The position numbers and the translations under genes are program-made. From positions 33,812 to 97,811 of the IMG/VR virus record IMGVR_UViG_3300037541_000522: a stretch of 64,000 bases of DNA; one strand, written 5' to 3'. The notes beneath the pieces are model-generated. The model did no database searches and was not told where the DNA came from. It was given only the letters and a program-made list of their open reading frames with translations. This DNA is from a virus. Position 1 is the stretch's first letter. Every line of letters starts with the position of its first letter. Shown piece after piece: positions 44,297 to 55,100 of the stretch.

Positions 44297-45455
44297 TGAC
44301 TTGCGCTGGAAACTCAATCCTGCGCAGGTTAGAATAGCACAAGAAGAGGGTACCATGATTGGTACCACTGCGCCCCTTACCTATCAGCAAGCGTTTAAGC
44401 GTGTTGAAATGGTTAACCGCGGCGTTAACTTAATTGTAAGTGCTTGTGCGGGTTTAGACTATGACGTCAAGGATAAGTTGTACGAGGGTGTGGTTGTAGG
44501 TACTCGTCAAAAGTCCCTAGCTACCATGCTAAACTACAGACCTAACCCCTACCAATCGGCACAAGATTTTCGTAAAAACATATTTACCGACTATTTACTA
44601 GAAGGCAATGTGTTTGTACACTACGACGGTACGTTTCTCTACCACCTGCCCGCTTCGCGTGTAGAAATACTCACCGATGAAAAGACATTTATCAAAGGCT
44701 ACCGTTACAACGGATTGGTAGACTTTCGGGAAGGGGAGGTATTTTCACTCAAAGACCTGAGTAGTGATAGTATTTACCGGGGATCTAGCAGGTTGGAAAG
44801 TGCGCAGCGTTCGATTCGGACCTTGTACAACATGGAACAGTTTCAGGATGCGTTCTTTGAAAACGGTGCTGTGTTTGGCATGGTGCTTACAACCGAGAAT
44901 ACTTTGAGCACTATTGCCAAAGAGCGTACTATACAGTACTGGCAGCAAAAGTACAACCCTAAAGTGGGTGGTCGTCGTCCGGTTATCTTGGACAGTGGTT
45001 TAAAGCCACAAAAGATCACAGACACCAGTTTTAAAGAAATGGACTTTGATCAATCGATCAAGACTCATCAAGAAAAGATCCTGCAAGCCTTAGGCGTTCC
45101 GCCTATCTTGCTCATGGGTGGCAACAATGCCAACATTGCTCCTAACTTGCGCTTATTTTACCTAGAAACTGTGATGCCTATTGCCAAGTCCTGGGTAAGT
45201 GCAGTAGAACGGTACTTTGGATATGACGTGGAAGCAATCACACAAACGGTATCGGCCCTACAACCAGACATTAAAGATATTGCCAGCTACCATAGTACAC
45301 TGGTCAACGGCGGTATTATAACACCTAACGAAGCTCGTCAGGAACTCCGCTATGATCGCATAGACGGAGCCGACGAGATAAGAATTCCAGCTAACATTGC
45401 TGGTAGTGCAGCAAATCCATCCCAAGGGGGTAGGCCCCAGGGTGGAAATGAATAG
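44274..45455 (+). CDS. Portal protein, HK97 family
   Basis: GTG 44274 chosen because GGAG lies 8 bases before it and it gives 393 aa, a usual length. Contains RPNPYQSAQDFRKNIFTDYLL, LEGNVFVHYD and GVPPILLMGG, and the C-terminal ITPNEARQELRY, all typical of HK97-type portals. Forms the 12-subunit DNA entry ring. Confidence 0.9.
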   Translation: MGIKQFFSDLRWKLNPAQVRIAQEEGTMIGTTAPLTYQQAFKRVEMVNRGVNLIVSACAGLDYDVKDKLYEGVVVGTRQKSLATMLNYRPNPYQSAQDFRKNIFTDYLLEGNVFVHYDGTFLYHLPASRVEILTDEKTFIKGYRYNGLVDFREGEVFSLKDLSSDSIYRGSSRLESAQRSIRTLYNMEQFQDAFFENGAVFGMVLTTENTLSTIAKERTIQYWQQKYNPKVGGRRPVILDSGLKPQKITDTSFKEMDFDQSIKTHQEKILQALGVPPILLMGGNNANIAPNLRLFYLETVMPIAKSWVSAVERYFGYDVEAITQTVSALQPDIKDIASYHSTLVNGGIITPNEARQELRYDRIDGADEIRIPANIAGSAANPSQGGRPQGGNE

Positions 45456-45463
45456 AGGAAATT

Positions 45464-47398
45464 ATGGTAGACAAAAATAAGATCCTGTACTTTAACAGTG
45501 TCTTTACTAAAGCTGAGCCGCTACCAGCAGAACCAGACGTAATTGAGATTAGTGGATATGCATCAACTGTGGATGTTGACAGACACGGCGATGTAATCCC
45601 CACCTCAGTTTGGGAAAGAGGCTTAGAGAACTACATAAAAAATCCTGTTATCCTAGCATTTCATGACCATACTCAACCAGTTGGTCGTATGACTGAGCAC
45701 AAAGTAGATGCAAAAGGATTATGGATTAAAGCTAGGATCTCAAAAGCTGCTGAAAAAGTATACCAGCTTATCAAAGACGAAGTTTTAACAGCATTTTCAG
45801 TTGGATTTAGAATTAAAGATGCGGAATATAATACAGCCGCAGAAGTTTTCCTAGTCAAAGACTTAGAATTACATGAAATTTCGGTAGTTTCGGTACCAGC
45901 AAATCAAAACACACTTTTTAATCTTTCAAAATCGTTTAACTCCGTTACGGAGTATCGTGAATTTATCGCGCAATTTGCACCCCAAAGCGAGTCAGCTAAA
46001 GGGCTAGACACCACTAGGCAAGCAAAGAGCACAACCAAAGAGGAATTGGACATGACTCCAGAAGAATTAAAGCAATTACTAGCCCAAACAGCTCAAGACG
46101 CTGCACAGCAAGCTGCTAAGGCTATCAAAGAAGAACAAGCTCGTGTAGAAGCTGAGAAAGCTGCTCGTGAACAAGCAGAAGCTGAGCTACAAGCACGTAT
46201 CAAAGCAGCTGTTGCTGCTGTAACTCCTACTGAAACTGGTGCAGAAAAGCTACTAGCCGAAGTAGAGAAGCGCTTCCAAGAACAAGCAGAAAGCACCAAG
46301 AGTGTTATCACTGGCCTAGAAGCTGCCCTAAAAGAAAAAGCACAAGAGCTAGAAGCTATTCAGAAAAGCAAGATGCAATTCGTTGATGGCAAACAAGGCG
46401 AAATGAGCTATGCCGACAAAGAGAAAGCAGTTCTCTTAGCCAAGATGAGCGGCAAAGCAATCGACCAGACACGTCTAGGTCGTGAACTAGTTCAAAAGTA
46501 CGGTGGTACAGGTCAAAGCCCTCACCAGCCAAGCGCAACTTGGGAACTAGAAGTTAGCCTAGCAATGGAAAACGAAGTTCGCCGTCGCCTAGTTGTTGCT
46601 CCTACCCTACGTAGTATTGCAATGCAAACTAACGTAATGACTATTCCTGTTAACCCCGAAGCAGGTGTTGCAAGTTGGGTTCAGAATAGCCAGTTTGGTG
46701 CCTCAGCTTCAGCTGGTAATACTGCTGTTCACGCTCTTAAAGAGATCACTCTTAACGCATACAAAGTTGCTACCAACGAGTATGTAGCCTTCGAAGAAGA
46801 AGAAGATGCTCTAATAGCAATTATGCCTGTTATCCGTGACGCAATGGTTCGCCGTGTTGCTCGTGCTGTTGATCGCGCAATGCTACGTGGTGCCGGTGCT
46901 GGTGCAGATCCTGTTAAAGGTCTTGCCACATACGACGAAACAAGCGCAGTTAATCTAGACATTAGCGATAACGCTAAGCTAACAGTTGCACTTCTACGTG
47001 CAATGCGTCGTGACCTAGGTGCTTGGGGCTTAGATCCTGCTGAGCTAGTTTATATTGTAAGCACAGACGGTTACTACGATCTCTTAGACGACGATAACTT
47101 CCTAACTGTTGATAAAGTTGGCACACAAGCTACTTTACTAACAGGTCAAATCGGTAGCGTTGCTAATACTCCAGTTCTAGTAAGTGCTGAGTTTGCTGAT
47201 AAAGCCGCTGCTGCTGTTGGAGCAATCTGCTTTGCACCAGGTAACTTCCTAGTTGGTAATCAGCGTGGTCTACGTGTTGACACCGATGACCTAGTTGAAA
47301 CACAACGTCGCGTAATGGTTGCCAGCCTACGCACTGGCATGACCCAAGTTACTACTAACCTTGGTCAGGGCGTAAGCGCTCTACGTTACGTAGCCTAA
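45464..47398 (+). CDS. Fused prohead protease, scaffold and major capsid protein
   Basis: 644 aa. Residues 20-150 are an HK97-type protease (EISGYASTVDVDRHGDV, catalytic His in FHDHTQPVG, Ser in AFSVGFR, then ELHEISVVSVPAN). Residues 196-300 are a scaffold-like Ala/Glu/Gln coiled coil. Residues 350-644 are the capsid fold (ATWELEVSLAMENEVRRR, TIPVNPEAGVASWV, GMTQVTTNLGQG). An internal ATG at 46052 behind GAGGAATTGGA could make the scaffold-capsid part separately. Confidence 0.9.
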   Translation: MVDKNKILYFNSVFTKAEPLPAEPDVIEISGYASTVDVDRHGDVIPTSVWERGLENYIKNPVILAFHDHTQPVGRMTEHKVDAKGLWIKARISKAAEKVYQLIKDEVLTAFSVGFRIKDAEYNTAAEVFLVKDLELHEISVVSVPANQNTLFNLSKSFNSVTEYREFIAQFAPQSESAKGLDTTRQAKSTTKEELDMTPEELKQLLAQTAQDAAQQAAKAIKEEQARVEAEKAAREQAEAELQARIKAAVAAVTPTETGAEKLLAEVEKRFQEQAESTKSVITGLEAALKEKAQELEAIQKSKMQFVDGKQGEMSYADKEKAVLLAKMSGKAIDQTRLGRELVQKYGGTGQSPHQPSATWELEVSLAMENEVRRRLVVAPTLRSIAMQTNVMTIPVNPEAGVASWVQNSQFGASASAGNTAVHALKEITLNAYKVATNEYVAFEEEEDALIAIMPVIRDAMVRRVARAVDRAMLRGAGAGADPVKGLATYDETSAVNLDISDNAKLTVALLRAMRRDLGAWGLDPAELVYIVSTDGYYDLLDDDNFLTVDKVGTQATLLTGQIGSVANTPVLVSAEFADKAAAAVGAICFAPGNFLVGNQRGLRVDTDDLVETQRRVMVASLRTGMTQVTTNLGQGVSALRYVA

Positions 47399-47417
47399 TT
47401 CTCAGGGATGGGAACTA

Positions 47418-47466
47418 ACAGGGCTATAAAGCCCTGTTTCTTGGCTAGATTCTAACGAGTCTAGCC
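47418..47466 (+). terminator. Two hairpins after the capsid gene
   Basis: ACAGGGC/GCCCTGT followed by TTTCTTGG (47418-47440), then GGCTAGA/TCTAGCC (47443-47466). T-run is short, so likely a partial terminator or mRNA-stabilising 3' end that raises capsid yield over downstream genes. Confidence 0.6.
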
Positions 47467-47486
47467 CGGAAACAACAGGAGATAAC

Positions 47487-48056
47487 ATGGGATTAAGCCT
47501 TTTTACCAGACAAGAATATAAGTCGTACATAGGGATTAATAGCGCAAATTCTGACGGTGAAATTGATAGCTTAATTCCTAAGGTTTCACAGTTTGCAAAA
47601 ACTTACTGCAAACGCACATTTATAGATTACTATAACGATCCGCTTATCGAGTACAGTACCGGCGGATTTGATCGTATTCTACTACGCGAAACTCCAGTGG
47701 TCACAGTAACTAGTGTTCAGCAGAGCAAAGACTACGGTCAAACTTGGACACCACTAGTAAAATTTACAGATTGGGTTGTAGATGGCGACGATATAATAAG
47801 CCTACATCCTAGCGGCATATTTGAGAAGTTAATTCGCGGCTATAAGGTTGCCTACTTTGGTGGTTACGAGATTGTGCCAGAAGATTTAAAAGCTGCTTGT
47901 ATGGATTTACTCACATACTACAAAGACAATGATGCAGCAGTAAAGTCAACTAAAGCTGCTGGTACTAATAATACACAAATTGAATATGTACAAAGTAGTA
48001 GCCTGCCAGCACACATTAGACGAGTATTTGATCTCTACATGGCGGATTATGCGTAA
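47487..48056 (+). CDS. Head-tail connector (gp6-like adaptor)
   Basis: 189 aa. Starts MGLSLFTRQEYKSYIGI, with DGEIDSLIPKVSQFAKTYC and a C-terminal DLLTYYKDND; the helical gp6/gp15 adaptor pattern. Position directly after capsid supports it. Confidence 0.8.
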   Translation: MGLSLFTRQEYKSYIGINSANSDGEIDSLIPKVSQFAKTYCKRTFIDYYNDPLIEYSTGGFDRILLRETPVVTVTSVQQSKDYGQTWTPLVKFTDWVVDGDDIISLHPSGIFEKLIRGYKVAYFGGYEIVPEDLKAACMDLLTYYKDNDAAVKSTKAAGTNNTQIEYVQSSSLPAHIRRVFDLYMADYA

Positions 48057-49549
48057 TGGGTATAGCAAATTTTACAGCAGCACTACAAAGTCAAGTATAT
48101 AAAAATTGGTTATCTAATCTTGATAAAAATATTGTAACAGCCACCTCAAAGGCTCTTAGAGACCGAGAGCAGGTTAGTCAAAAAACTAGTTTTTATATTA
48201 CGACTAGCACTGTAAAACAGCTATATAAAACAATAGCCAATATAGACATAGATAACAGTGAAGCTCAAATATTCTTATCAGACTTGTTAAAAGTAACTGC
48301 AACAAGCAAAGATACTATTAGTGGAACTCAAATTAATGTAAATGGTGAAACAGCAGTATTTTTTAAAAATATTGGTTTTGACACTATAAGTACAAAAATT
48401 ACTAATATATTAGATGCTATACCTGAAATACAAGACGCATACTATGAGGCTGAACAAGTATACTATAAAAATGAAATAGAAGCCTTAAAAAATAATCCTA
48501 AATATAAATCAAGTACCACAGCAGAAAAAAGAAAGCTAGAAAGAGAAATTGCTGATAAAGCAAAAGAACGAGGTACTTTAGGATATTATTTTAATAAAGG
48601 TCACGTAATTAGTGTAGCCACCAATCTAGTACGACAATTCAGAAATCAATTAGCAAAAGTAGATTTTGAAACAAAGGCACAAAGAGATGCTCTATTAGAA
48701 GTACTTGATAGTTACATTGATAAATTAGTTCAAGATGACTTAGCTACAGCAAATTTACCAAATGCTGTAGATCAAGAACTTTATGCAGGATATATAAAAT
48801 CTTCAAATACATACCTAGTTGAGCTTCAACATAGAGTAGGTAATATTCAGTCAGGACGAGCAAGTATTCCTATTATTGATGAATTAAGAAATATATTTAA
48901 TTTATCAAATCAAGAGTTTGCTACAATAATTAATAAATCTCCTGCTCTGGGTATTACATTAATAAATACTCCAGGATCTCCAAGTTTTATAGACTTAATA
49001 GCAAAAGATATAGCAGATACTATTGCTGGCAAAACTCTTAGTAAAAAAGTATATAAGCAACAACCAGTATTAGTTGCTAAAAAGTCAAATAAGATTTCAA
49101 AACCAAAGTCTAATAAGCAAAAAATACAGACTTTGACCAATTTAAAAAATAAATTAAAAGCAGCAAAACCTGATACTAAAAAGATAAAAGAAAATTTAAT
49201 ATTAGAAGATTTAGTATCTCAGCGATCCCTAACGGATCTTCAAAATATATTAGCATCACAATTAACTGCTAGAATTCGTCAAAATATGGGAACTGGTAGC
49301 AGAACCGATATTTTAAACTACAGAACTGGTAGGTTTGCAGAAAGTGCTAGAGTTGAGCGGATTACTCAAGGCCGTGAAGGCATGATAACTGCATATTATA
49401 ATTATATGCGATATCCATACGCTACTTTTAGTCAAGGCGGCAGACAGGAGTTTCCTAGATCCAGAGACCCTAAACTGTTAATCTCTAAGTCAATCCGTGA
49501 AATCATGCAAGAACAAATGATAACCAAAATGAGGGCCGTACTAGCATGA
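48056..49549 (+). CDS. Neck-region structural protein of unknown type, 497 aa
   Basis: The Lys-rich, helical N-terminal 380 residues resemble nothing I know. The C-terminal 120 (ILNYRTGRFAESARVERI, YPYATFSQGGRQEFPRSR) looks like the head-closure or gp10-type tail-completion fold. Overlaps neighbours by 1 and 4 bases. Codons are strongly A-rich. Perhaps a fusion of a neck protein with an added domain. Confidence 0.6.
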   Translation: MGIANFTAALQSQVYKNWLSNLDKNIVTATSKALRDREQVSQKTSFYITTSTVKQLYKTIANIDIDNSEAQIFLSDLLKVTATSKDTISGTQINVNGETAVFFKNIGFDTISTKITNILDAIPEIQDAYYEAEQVYYKNEIEALKNNPKYKSSTTAEKRKLEREIADKAKERGTLGYYFNKGHVISVATNLVRQFRNQLAKVDFETKAQRDALLEVLDSYIDKLVQDDLATANLPNAVDQELYAGYIKSSNTYLVELQHRVGNIQSGRASIPIIDELRNIFNLSNQEFATIINKSPALGITLINTPGSPSFIDLIAKDIADTIAGKTLSKKVYKQQPVLVAKKSNKISKPKSNKQKIQTLTNLKNKLKAAKPDTKKIKENLILEDLVSQRSLTDLQNILASQLTARIRQNMGTGSRTDILNYRTGRFAESARVERITQGREGMITAYYNYMRYPYATFSQGGRQEFPRSRDPKLLISKSIREIMQEQMITKMRAVLA

Positions 49550-49986
49550 CTAAGCGCACACAGATTACCAAAGCCCTAGTAGAAAAGCTAAAGCTAATAG
49601 ACGGTACTGCACCATACACTACCAATGTGTATAACAACGCATATGCCAAATTAAAGTTCTGGGACGAAATACAAGATTTTCCTAGTATATATGCAACCCC
49701 CGGCAGCGAAACCCGTGAGTACATGCCAGGAGACTTTGCTTGGGGTTTCTTAAATATAGCAATTAAAGCATATGTTCGTAGTGAAGATAACACACAAGAG
49801 CAGCTTGAACAATTGCTAGAAGATATAGAACAATGCGTAGATTCTAACAGGGTTCTAATTTATGACACCGAACAAAATCTAGAAACAACAGAAATTCTAG
49901 TACAATCAATCACAACTGATGAAGGACTATTAGTACCTTATGGAGTTGGAGAGATTAACTTACAGGTTAGATATCCAATCGTGTAA
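49546..49986 (+). CDS. Tail terminator/completion protein
   Basis: 146 aa. Alpha-beta fold with TLI-like start (ITKALVEKLKLIDG), FLNIAIKAYVRSEDN and a final beta GVGEINLQVRYPIV; the pattern of gpU/gp11-like tail terminators. Position just before the tail tube fits. Confidence 0.7.
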   Translation: MTKRTQITKALVEKLKLIDGTAPYTTNVYNNAYAKLKFWDEIQDFPSIYATPGSETREYMPGDFAWGFLNIAIKAYVRSEDNTQEQLEQLLEDIEQCVDSNRVLIYDTEQNLETTEILVQSITTDEGLLVPYGVGEINLQVRYPIV

Positions 49987-50063
49987 GAACCCGTGCTAGT
50001 ATAGCTAAACGCAGATAAATGTCTTGCTACGGCTAGTACTGCACCCAATAACAAGGAAAAAAG

Positions 50064-51170
50064 ATGAGTTATAATTTAATTCGTAACGCTAGAGTGTTTT
50101 GGACTAAGAATGTTGGTACAACAACTGGTGTAGTAGCCGCAACTGGGTTCACAGCAGCTAATACTCGTGAAATTCAAGTCTTGGATGGCATGAGCTTTTC
50201 ACAAAACACTACCACAGAAACAGTTGCCTTAAACGAAGCCGGAGCTACTCCTAGCCGTGGTCAGCGTCAGTTTAATACTGCACTAGATCCAGTTGACTTT
50301 TCATTTACTACTTATATGCGTCCACAAGATGCTGGTGCTAATATTACTGCAGAAGAAAGCGTACTATGGGGTGCTATGTTTAGTGCGGACGGTACAGCTT
50401 GGAGTGATGCAACATCTGCTGGTACAGTAGTAGCTACCAGTTCAAACGTACACCAACTACAAAAATTTGGCCTAGTTATCGTTCTAGACGCCACAACTTT
50501 TGTAATTGATGATTGCGTTGTAAACACAGCTACTGTAGATTTTGGCTTAGATGCAATTGCAAGTATTCAGTGGGCAGGTCAAGGCAAGTTTCTTCGTCAA
50601 ATTGCTACTCCTACATTTGTAGACGCAGATACTTGGAGCGGTAGTTTAGCAGGCGACTTTAAAACTAAAGTTACAACTGCTCCTTACATAGCTAATAAGC
50701 TAAGCGTGGTTACACTTGACAGTGAACTTAGCGGAGGCACAGCTTATACACTAGCACTTACAGGTGGTAGCTTAACAATTACCAATAACATTACTTACTT
50801 AACACCTGCTAACTTAGGTGTAGTAAATCAACCTGCTACATACTTTACTGGTACTCGCGGTATTACTGGTACCCTAAACTGCTACTTACGTACAGGTGCT
50901 ACAAACAGTGCAGGACTAATGAGTGCCCTTTTAACTAGTAGTACTACTGACGTAGACCCTGCTTTCCGTGCTATAATTAAAGTAGGCGGTACAGGAGCAG
51001 ATCGTGTAGAGTTTGACATGCCAGCTATTGTGCTAAGTATTCCTAGCGTAAATACGGAACAGGTTGTTAGTACAGCCATTACATTTACAGCTCAAGGCAG
51101 TGCAAATAGTGCCTTTGATATTGCTAGTGCAAACGAATTAACTGTAAGATATTATACAACTAATGCTTAA
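50064..51170 (+). CDS. Major tail tube protein
   Basis: 368 aa, beta-rich. The tube core includes QVLDGMSFSQNTTTETV, VDFSFTTYMRP and RVEFDMPAIVLSIPS. Highly expressed-looking start with AAGGAAAAAAG. Polymerises into the tail tube. Longer than lambda V, so it may carry an extra surface domain in the middle (about residues 180-260). Confidence 0.8.
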   Translation: MSYNLIRNARVFWTKNVGTTTGVVAATGFTAANTREIQVLDGMSFSQNTTTETVALNEAGATPSRGQRQFNTALDPVDFSFTTYMRPQDAGANITAEESVLWGAMFSADGTAWSDATSAGTVVATSSNVHQLQKFGLVIVLDATTFVIDDCVVNTATVDFGLDAIASIQWAGQGKFLRQIATPTFVDADTWSGSLAGDFKTKVTTAPYIANKLSVVTLDSELSGGTAYTLALTGGSLTITNNITYLTPANLGVVNQPATYFTGTRGITGTLNCYLRTGATNSAGLMSALLTSSTTDVDPAFRAIIKVGGTGADRVEFDMPAIVLSIPSVNTEQVVSTAITFTAQGSANSAFDIASANELTVRYYTTNA

Positions 51171-51229
51171 ATAGTAGTCCACGTACAGGGAGTACATACT
51201 CCCTGTATTTTATAAACCAAAGGTAATAC

Positions 51230-51637
51230 ATGACTCTTTCCCTAAAATCCCTACTAGTACCCTCAAAACAAGTTGAAGTAGAATATCCCGGAATGCCTGG
51301 GTTTTTAATTCAGATTGCATTCTTATCCCGCGAAACACTGCTCAACATTCGTAAAAAGTCTACCAAGACTACATTCAAGAATCGTCAGCCCAACGAAGAA
51401 TTTAATGAAGATATTTTCCTACAACTATACGTAGAAAATGCTATTAAAGGCTGGACTGGATTTAAGCTACAATACTTAGAACAACTTGCCCCTGTTGATT
51501 TAACAGGCCAAGATTTAGAACACGAGCTGAAGTATACTCAAGAAAACGCACTATTCCTAATGAAAAATTCTAGCAATTTTGATGCCTTTATTAGTGAACA
51601 GGTAAGCGACCTGGGAAACTTTTCCAAGAGCAATTAG
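51230..51637 (+). CDS. Tail assembly chaperone, short form (gpG-like)
   Basis: 135 aa. Begins MTLSLKSLLVPSKQVEVEYP. Followed by a second frame joined by -1 frameshifting at 51613-51619. Helps the tape measure fold before tail assembly and is not in the virion. Confidence 0.85.
   Translation: MTLSLKSLLVPSKQVEVEYPGMPGFLIQIAFLSRETLLNIRKKSTKTTFKNRQPNEEFNEDIFLQLYVENAIKGWTGFKLQYLEQLAPVDLTGQDLEHELKYTQENALFLMKNSSNFDAFISEQVSDLGNFSKSN
51613..51619 (+). promoter_or_regulatory. Programmed -1 frameshift site GGGAAAC
   Basis: Zero frame reads CTG GGA AAC, so the heptamer is in the correct X XXY YYZ phase. A shift back one base gives an open frame through to 51999. Same arrangement as lambda G-GT (which uses GGGAAAG). 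Confidence 0.88.
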
Positions 51638-51999
51638 CTCAAACTGAACGTGATATAAAAAATTATATTCAAAATACTAGTGTAGGTATGACTCAAGATC
51701 AGTATTTTGAAATGTGCGAACAATTAGGCACAGAACCTAATCCTGATGAAATTCCAGTAGTTTTTGATGATTTTTCTTTAGAAGTTCAAGAAGCTTTTGA
51801 AATATACAATCTATTAAAAGATGAATGGGATGGTTTTAATGGTTTATATTTAGGAAAAAATTTAGTTGGCATCACAGAAATATTTAATATTTCTGGCACA
51901 GAATCTGAATATAGATATATTATGGTGCTATTAATCAAAATGATTGATAGAATCCGCATACAAGAAACAAACGCAAAAAAAGAAAAACCCGCTAAGTAA
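51619..51999 (+). CDS. Tail assembly chaperone extension (gpGT-like)
   Basis: Made as a fusion with the gene at 51230 by -1 frameshift, giving 256 aa in all. An ATG at 51688 is in frame but lacks a ribosome site, so separate translation is unlikely. Acidic (EMCEQLGTEPNPDEIPVVFD). Ends within the terminator loop at 51984. Confidence 0.82.
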   Translation, partial: LFQEQLAQTERDIKNYIQNTSVGMTQDQYFEMCEQLGTEPNPDEIPVVFDDFSLEVQEAFEIYNLLKDEWDGFNGLYLGKNLVGITEIFNISGTESEYRYIMVLLIKMIDRIRIQETNAKKEKPAK

Positions 52000-52020
52000 A
52001 AACTTTTGCGGGTTTTTTTA
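51984..52020 (+). terminator. Intrinsic terminator before the tape measure
   Basis: Stem AAAACCCGC/GCGGGTTTT followed by TTTA. The chaperone stop codon lies in the loop. Confidence 0.82.
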
Positions 52021-52038
52021 CATCCTAAAATTTTTGGG

Positions 52039-52067
52039 TTGACACCACAATGGTTTTGTGTTAAAAT
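52039..52067 (+). promoter_or_regulatory. Promoter of the tail genes
   Basis: TTGACA (52039-52044), 17-bp spacer, TAAAAT (52062-52067). It restarts transcription for the tape measure and tip genes after the terminator. Confidence 0.8.
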
Positions 52068-52100
52068 GGGTATACTAAATATTAAAGGCTTGGAGCTACC

Positions 52101-55100
52101 ATGGCTGGTAATACAATTAATTTACAATTAAAATTAAACTCTAATATAAAAGATGAAACTAGGGATGCCAGAGCGTTTCATAACGAGATAAAGGCAGCTG
52201 CAGCGGCATCTCAAAATATTGAGTATGGCCGTGCTCGTGGTGCTATGGGAAGCACTGGAGCTAGTGCTCGTGATTTTGCTAATCAAGCTCAAGGCTTAGG
52301 CGGACTAGTTCGTATATATGCAACTGTAGCTGCTAATAGTTTTGCAGCAATAAGTGCTTTTAATGCACTAAAACAAGCTGCTGATACTACTACACTTAAA
52401 CAAGGTTTAGATCAACTAGGAGCAGCTAGTGGTATTGCTCTAGGAGCACTAGCAGATGGATTTGTTAAAGCCACAGATGGAGCTATTAGTTTTCGTGAAG
52501 CTGCACAAGCTGCAGCAAAAGCTACTAGTGCGGGACTAAGTTCGCGGCAATTTTTACAAATTGGTGATGTAGCTAAAAAAGCCTCACAAGCACTAGGTAT
52601 TGACTTAAATGATGCGGTAAATAGACTAACTCGTGGTATTACAAAATTAGAGCCTGAATTACTAGATGAATTAGGTATTTATACTAAAATTGGTCCTGCT
52701 GTAGAAGAATATGCTCGTAAAATAGGTAAAGCAGAAGCTAGTTTAACAGATTTTGAACGTCGCCAAGCCTTTGCAATTGCAGTCCTAGATGAAGGAAATA
52801 AAAAGTTTGGAGAAATTGATATACCAGCTAATCCTTATCAACAACTAGAAGCTAGTATACGAAATCTAACACAAGCTGGGCTTGAACTAGTAAATAAATT
52901 CTTATTACCTATTGCAGATGTATTTGCAAAAAGCTCTACACTACTTACAGTTGCGCTGGGGGCTATTGCTATAAAACTTACGCAAATGGCAATACCAGCA
53001 CTTACTAGCTGGAGAAGTGAATTATTAGAAAGTGCAAAGGTAGCAAAAGACAAGTCTCAACAAATTAATGAAGCATTTGGAGAACGATTTGTTGATCGTA
53101 TTAATGCTAGTTTTAAAGTACCAGAACTAAAACAAAATTTAACTAATGTAGAACAGCAATATCAAAAAAGCCGCGAACAGCTATTAAATATAGATAAAGA
53201 CTACGCTGAAAAACGCAGATCTGCAGTATATAAAGCTGCTCGTGATCCTGGTGCTTTAGGCTCCATGAATGATGCTGCCCTAAGCAAATTGTCTGGCCAA
53301 GTACAAAAAGAAATTACTGCACAAAATAAATTAGGTACTGATGCTGCAAAACTACAAGTAATAGCCTTACAAGAATACAAACAAGCAATCTTACAGGTAT
53401 TACAAGCAAGAAAATCTCTTACTATAGCAGAAGCAGGTGCACTAAAACAAGCTGAAGCCGGCCCAAAAACTTTTGCAGAATGGCAGCGTGAGCAAATTTC
53501 TAGAAAGGCAGGTGCTCGTGCAGAACGCTTGGGTATACTTGCTGCAATCGGTGAAAATGTAGAAGTGCTAGGGTTTACCGAAGCGCTTAAAAAAATGAAC
53601 GAAGAAATTAAAAAATCCAGAGACATGAATGGTTTGGATAAATTAAGAACTCGTATACAAGGCACATTTACAGCCGGAATAACTGCTGTTAGCATATTTT
53701 TAAGATCAATTGGTACAATTGGTCAAGTAATAGCAGCAGCAGCAGCAGCTTTTGCAGCTTTTGACAGCTATATGAGTAGAAATACAAAGCAAGTTCAACT
53801 TTTCAATGAAGAAATTGAGAAGAATACTAAAGTTGTAGAAAATTCTCAACGAATGCTAAAGCTATATGTTGGTAGTATTACTACAGATAGTTTATCAGCA
53901 GTAAGTACTTCTCTAGGAGAACTAATAGACGGGGTAGATGCACTAACTAAAAAATTACAAGATACTCTAACTAACCAAGGTTGGTGGGATAGTTTAAAAC
54001 AAAGCGTTCTAGGGTTTTTTGGAGAAGGAGTACAAGCTGATTTTGCTACGCAGATTGCTAACAACTGGACTCAACAAATTGCAAGTATTCCAGAAAGTGA
54101 AGCTAAAGAAGCGGTTAAAGAAAAATTACGAAGTATTTTAAATATAACTGATTTAACTAGTGAAAATATTCGACGAGCAGTTGCAGGCTCAAAAAGTCCT
54201 ACACAAATAGTTACTAGTGGGCAAGGAGAAATAGGCTCTGCAGCCGCTGAAGTACGTCGTGCAGGTGGTGCAGCAAATGCAACTCGTGAATCTATAAATA
54301 ACTTAACAAAAGCCAGTCAAGAACTACAAAATACTTTTGCAGATACTAGTCCCCTAACCAAATTTGCAGATGCTTTAATAAAATCTTCTTTTGATATACT
54401 AGAAAGTTTAAAAGATATGCGTAGTGGCATAGCTGCGTTTAAAGAAATTTTAGCTAAACCTGCAGCTTTTGCTATGCTTGAAATGGGCGATATAAAACAG
54501 TTCCAAGATATTGTAAAAGCACAAGAAAATTTACTAAAAGCAGAAAGAGAAAGAGCTACTCTTCAAAATGACTTATCAGTATTGCAGCCCCAAATTACAA
54601 CTGGATTAGCGGCTACTCGCGGAACATTTTTTGGAAGACAACAATTACAGCAAGCAGAACTACTGCCGGGTCAAAGAAACATAAAAGCTGTAAGTAGGCT
54701 TATACTTAAACGTGAAGATATTGAAGAACGTATACGTGAACTAGATACTAAAATTTCTGAAGCTGCTGATAAGGGTACAGCTACCGCATTTGAAGCAATT
54801 AGAAAAGTATTTGTTGATAATATAATAAAAGGTTTTGATCTACTAAATAAAGCCACGGAAATAGCAAAACGACAAGGAGTTATCCAAGTAGGTCAAGCAA
54901 TTATTTCGGGTATTAGCGGACCAGGTTCAGCAGCAGTAGCTTCTAGTTTAAAACAAAAAGAACTTGACTTACAGCTTCAACAAATTAATACTATGAGCAA
55001 TTTAGCAGATCAACTATTGCTAAATACCTTAGCAGTTGAGCGTGCTACTGCAGCCAGACAAGCAGAAGAATTAGGAAGAACAGCAAATAATTTTGGTTTT

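Noticed and set aside
53201-53695. 164-aa leftward frame in the tape measure gene
   Set aside because: Antisense shadow of a long, clearly coding frame.
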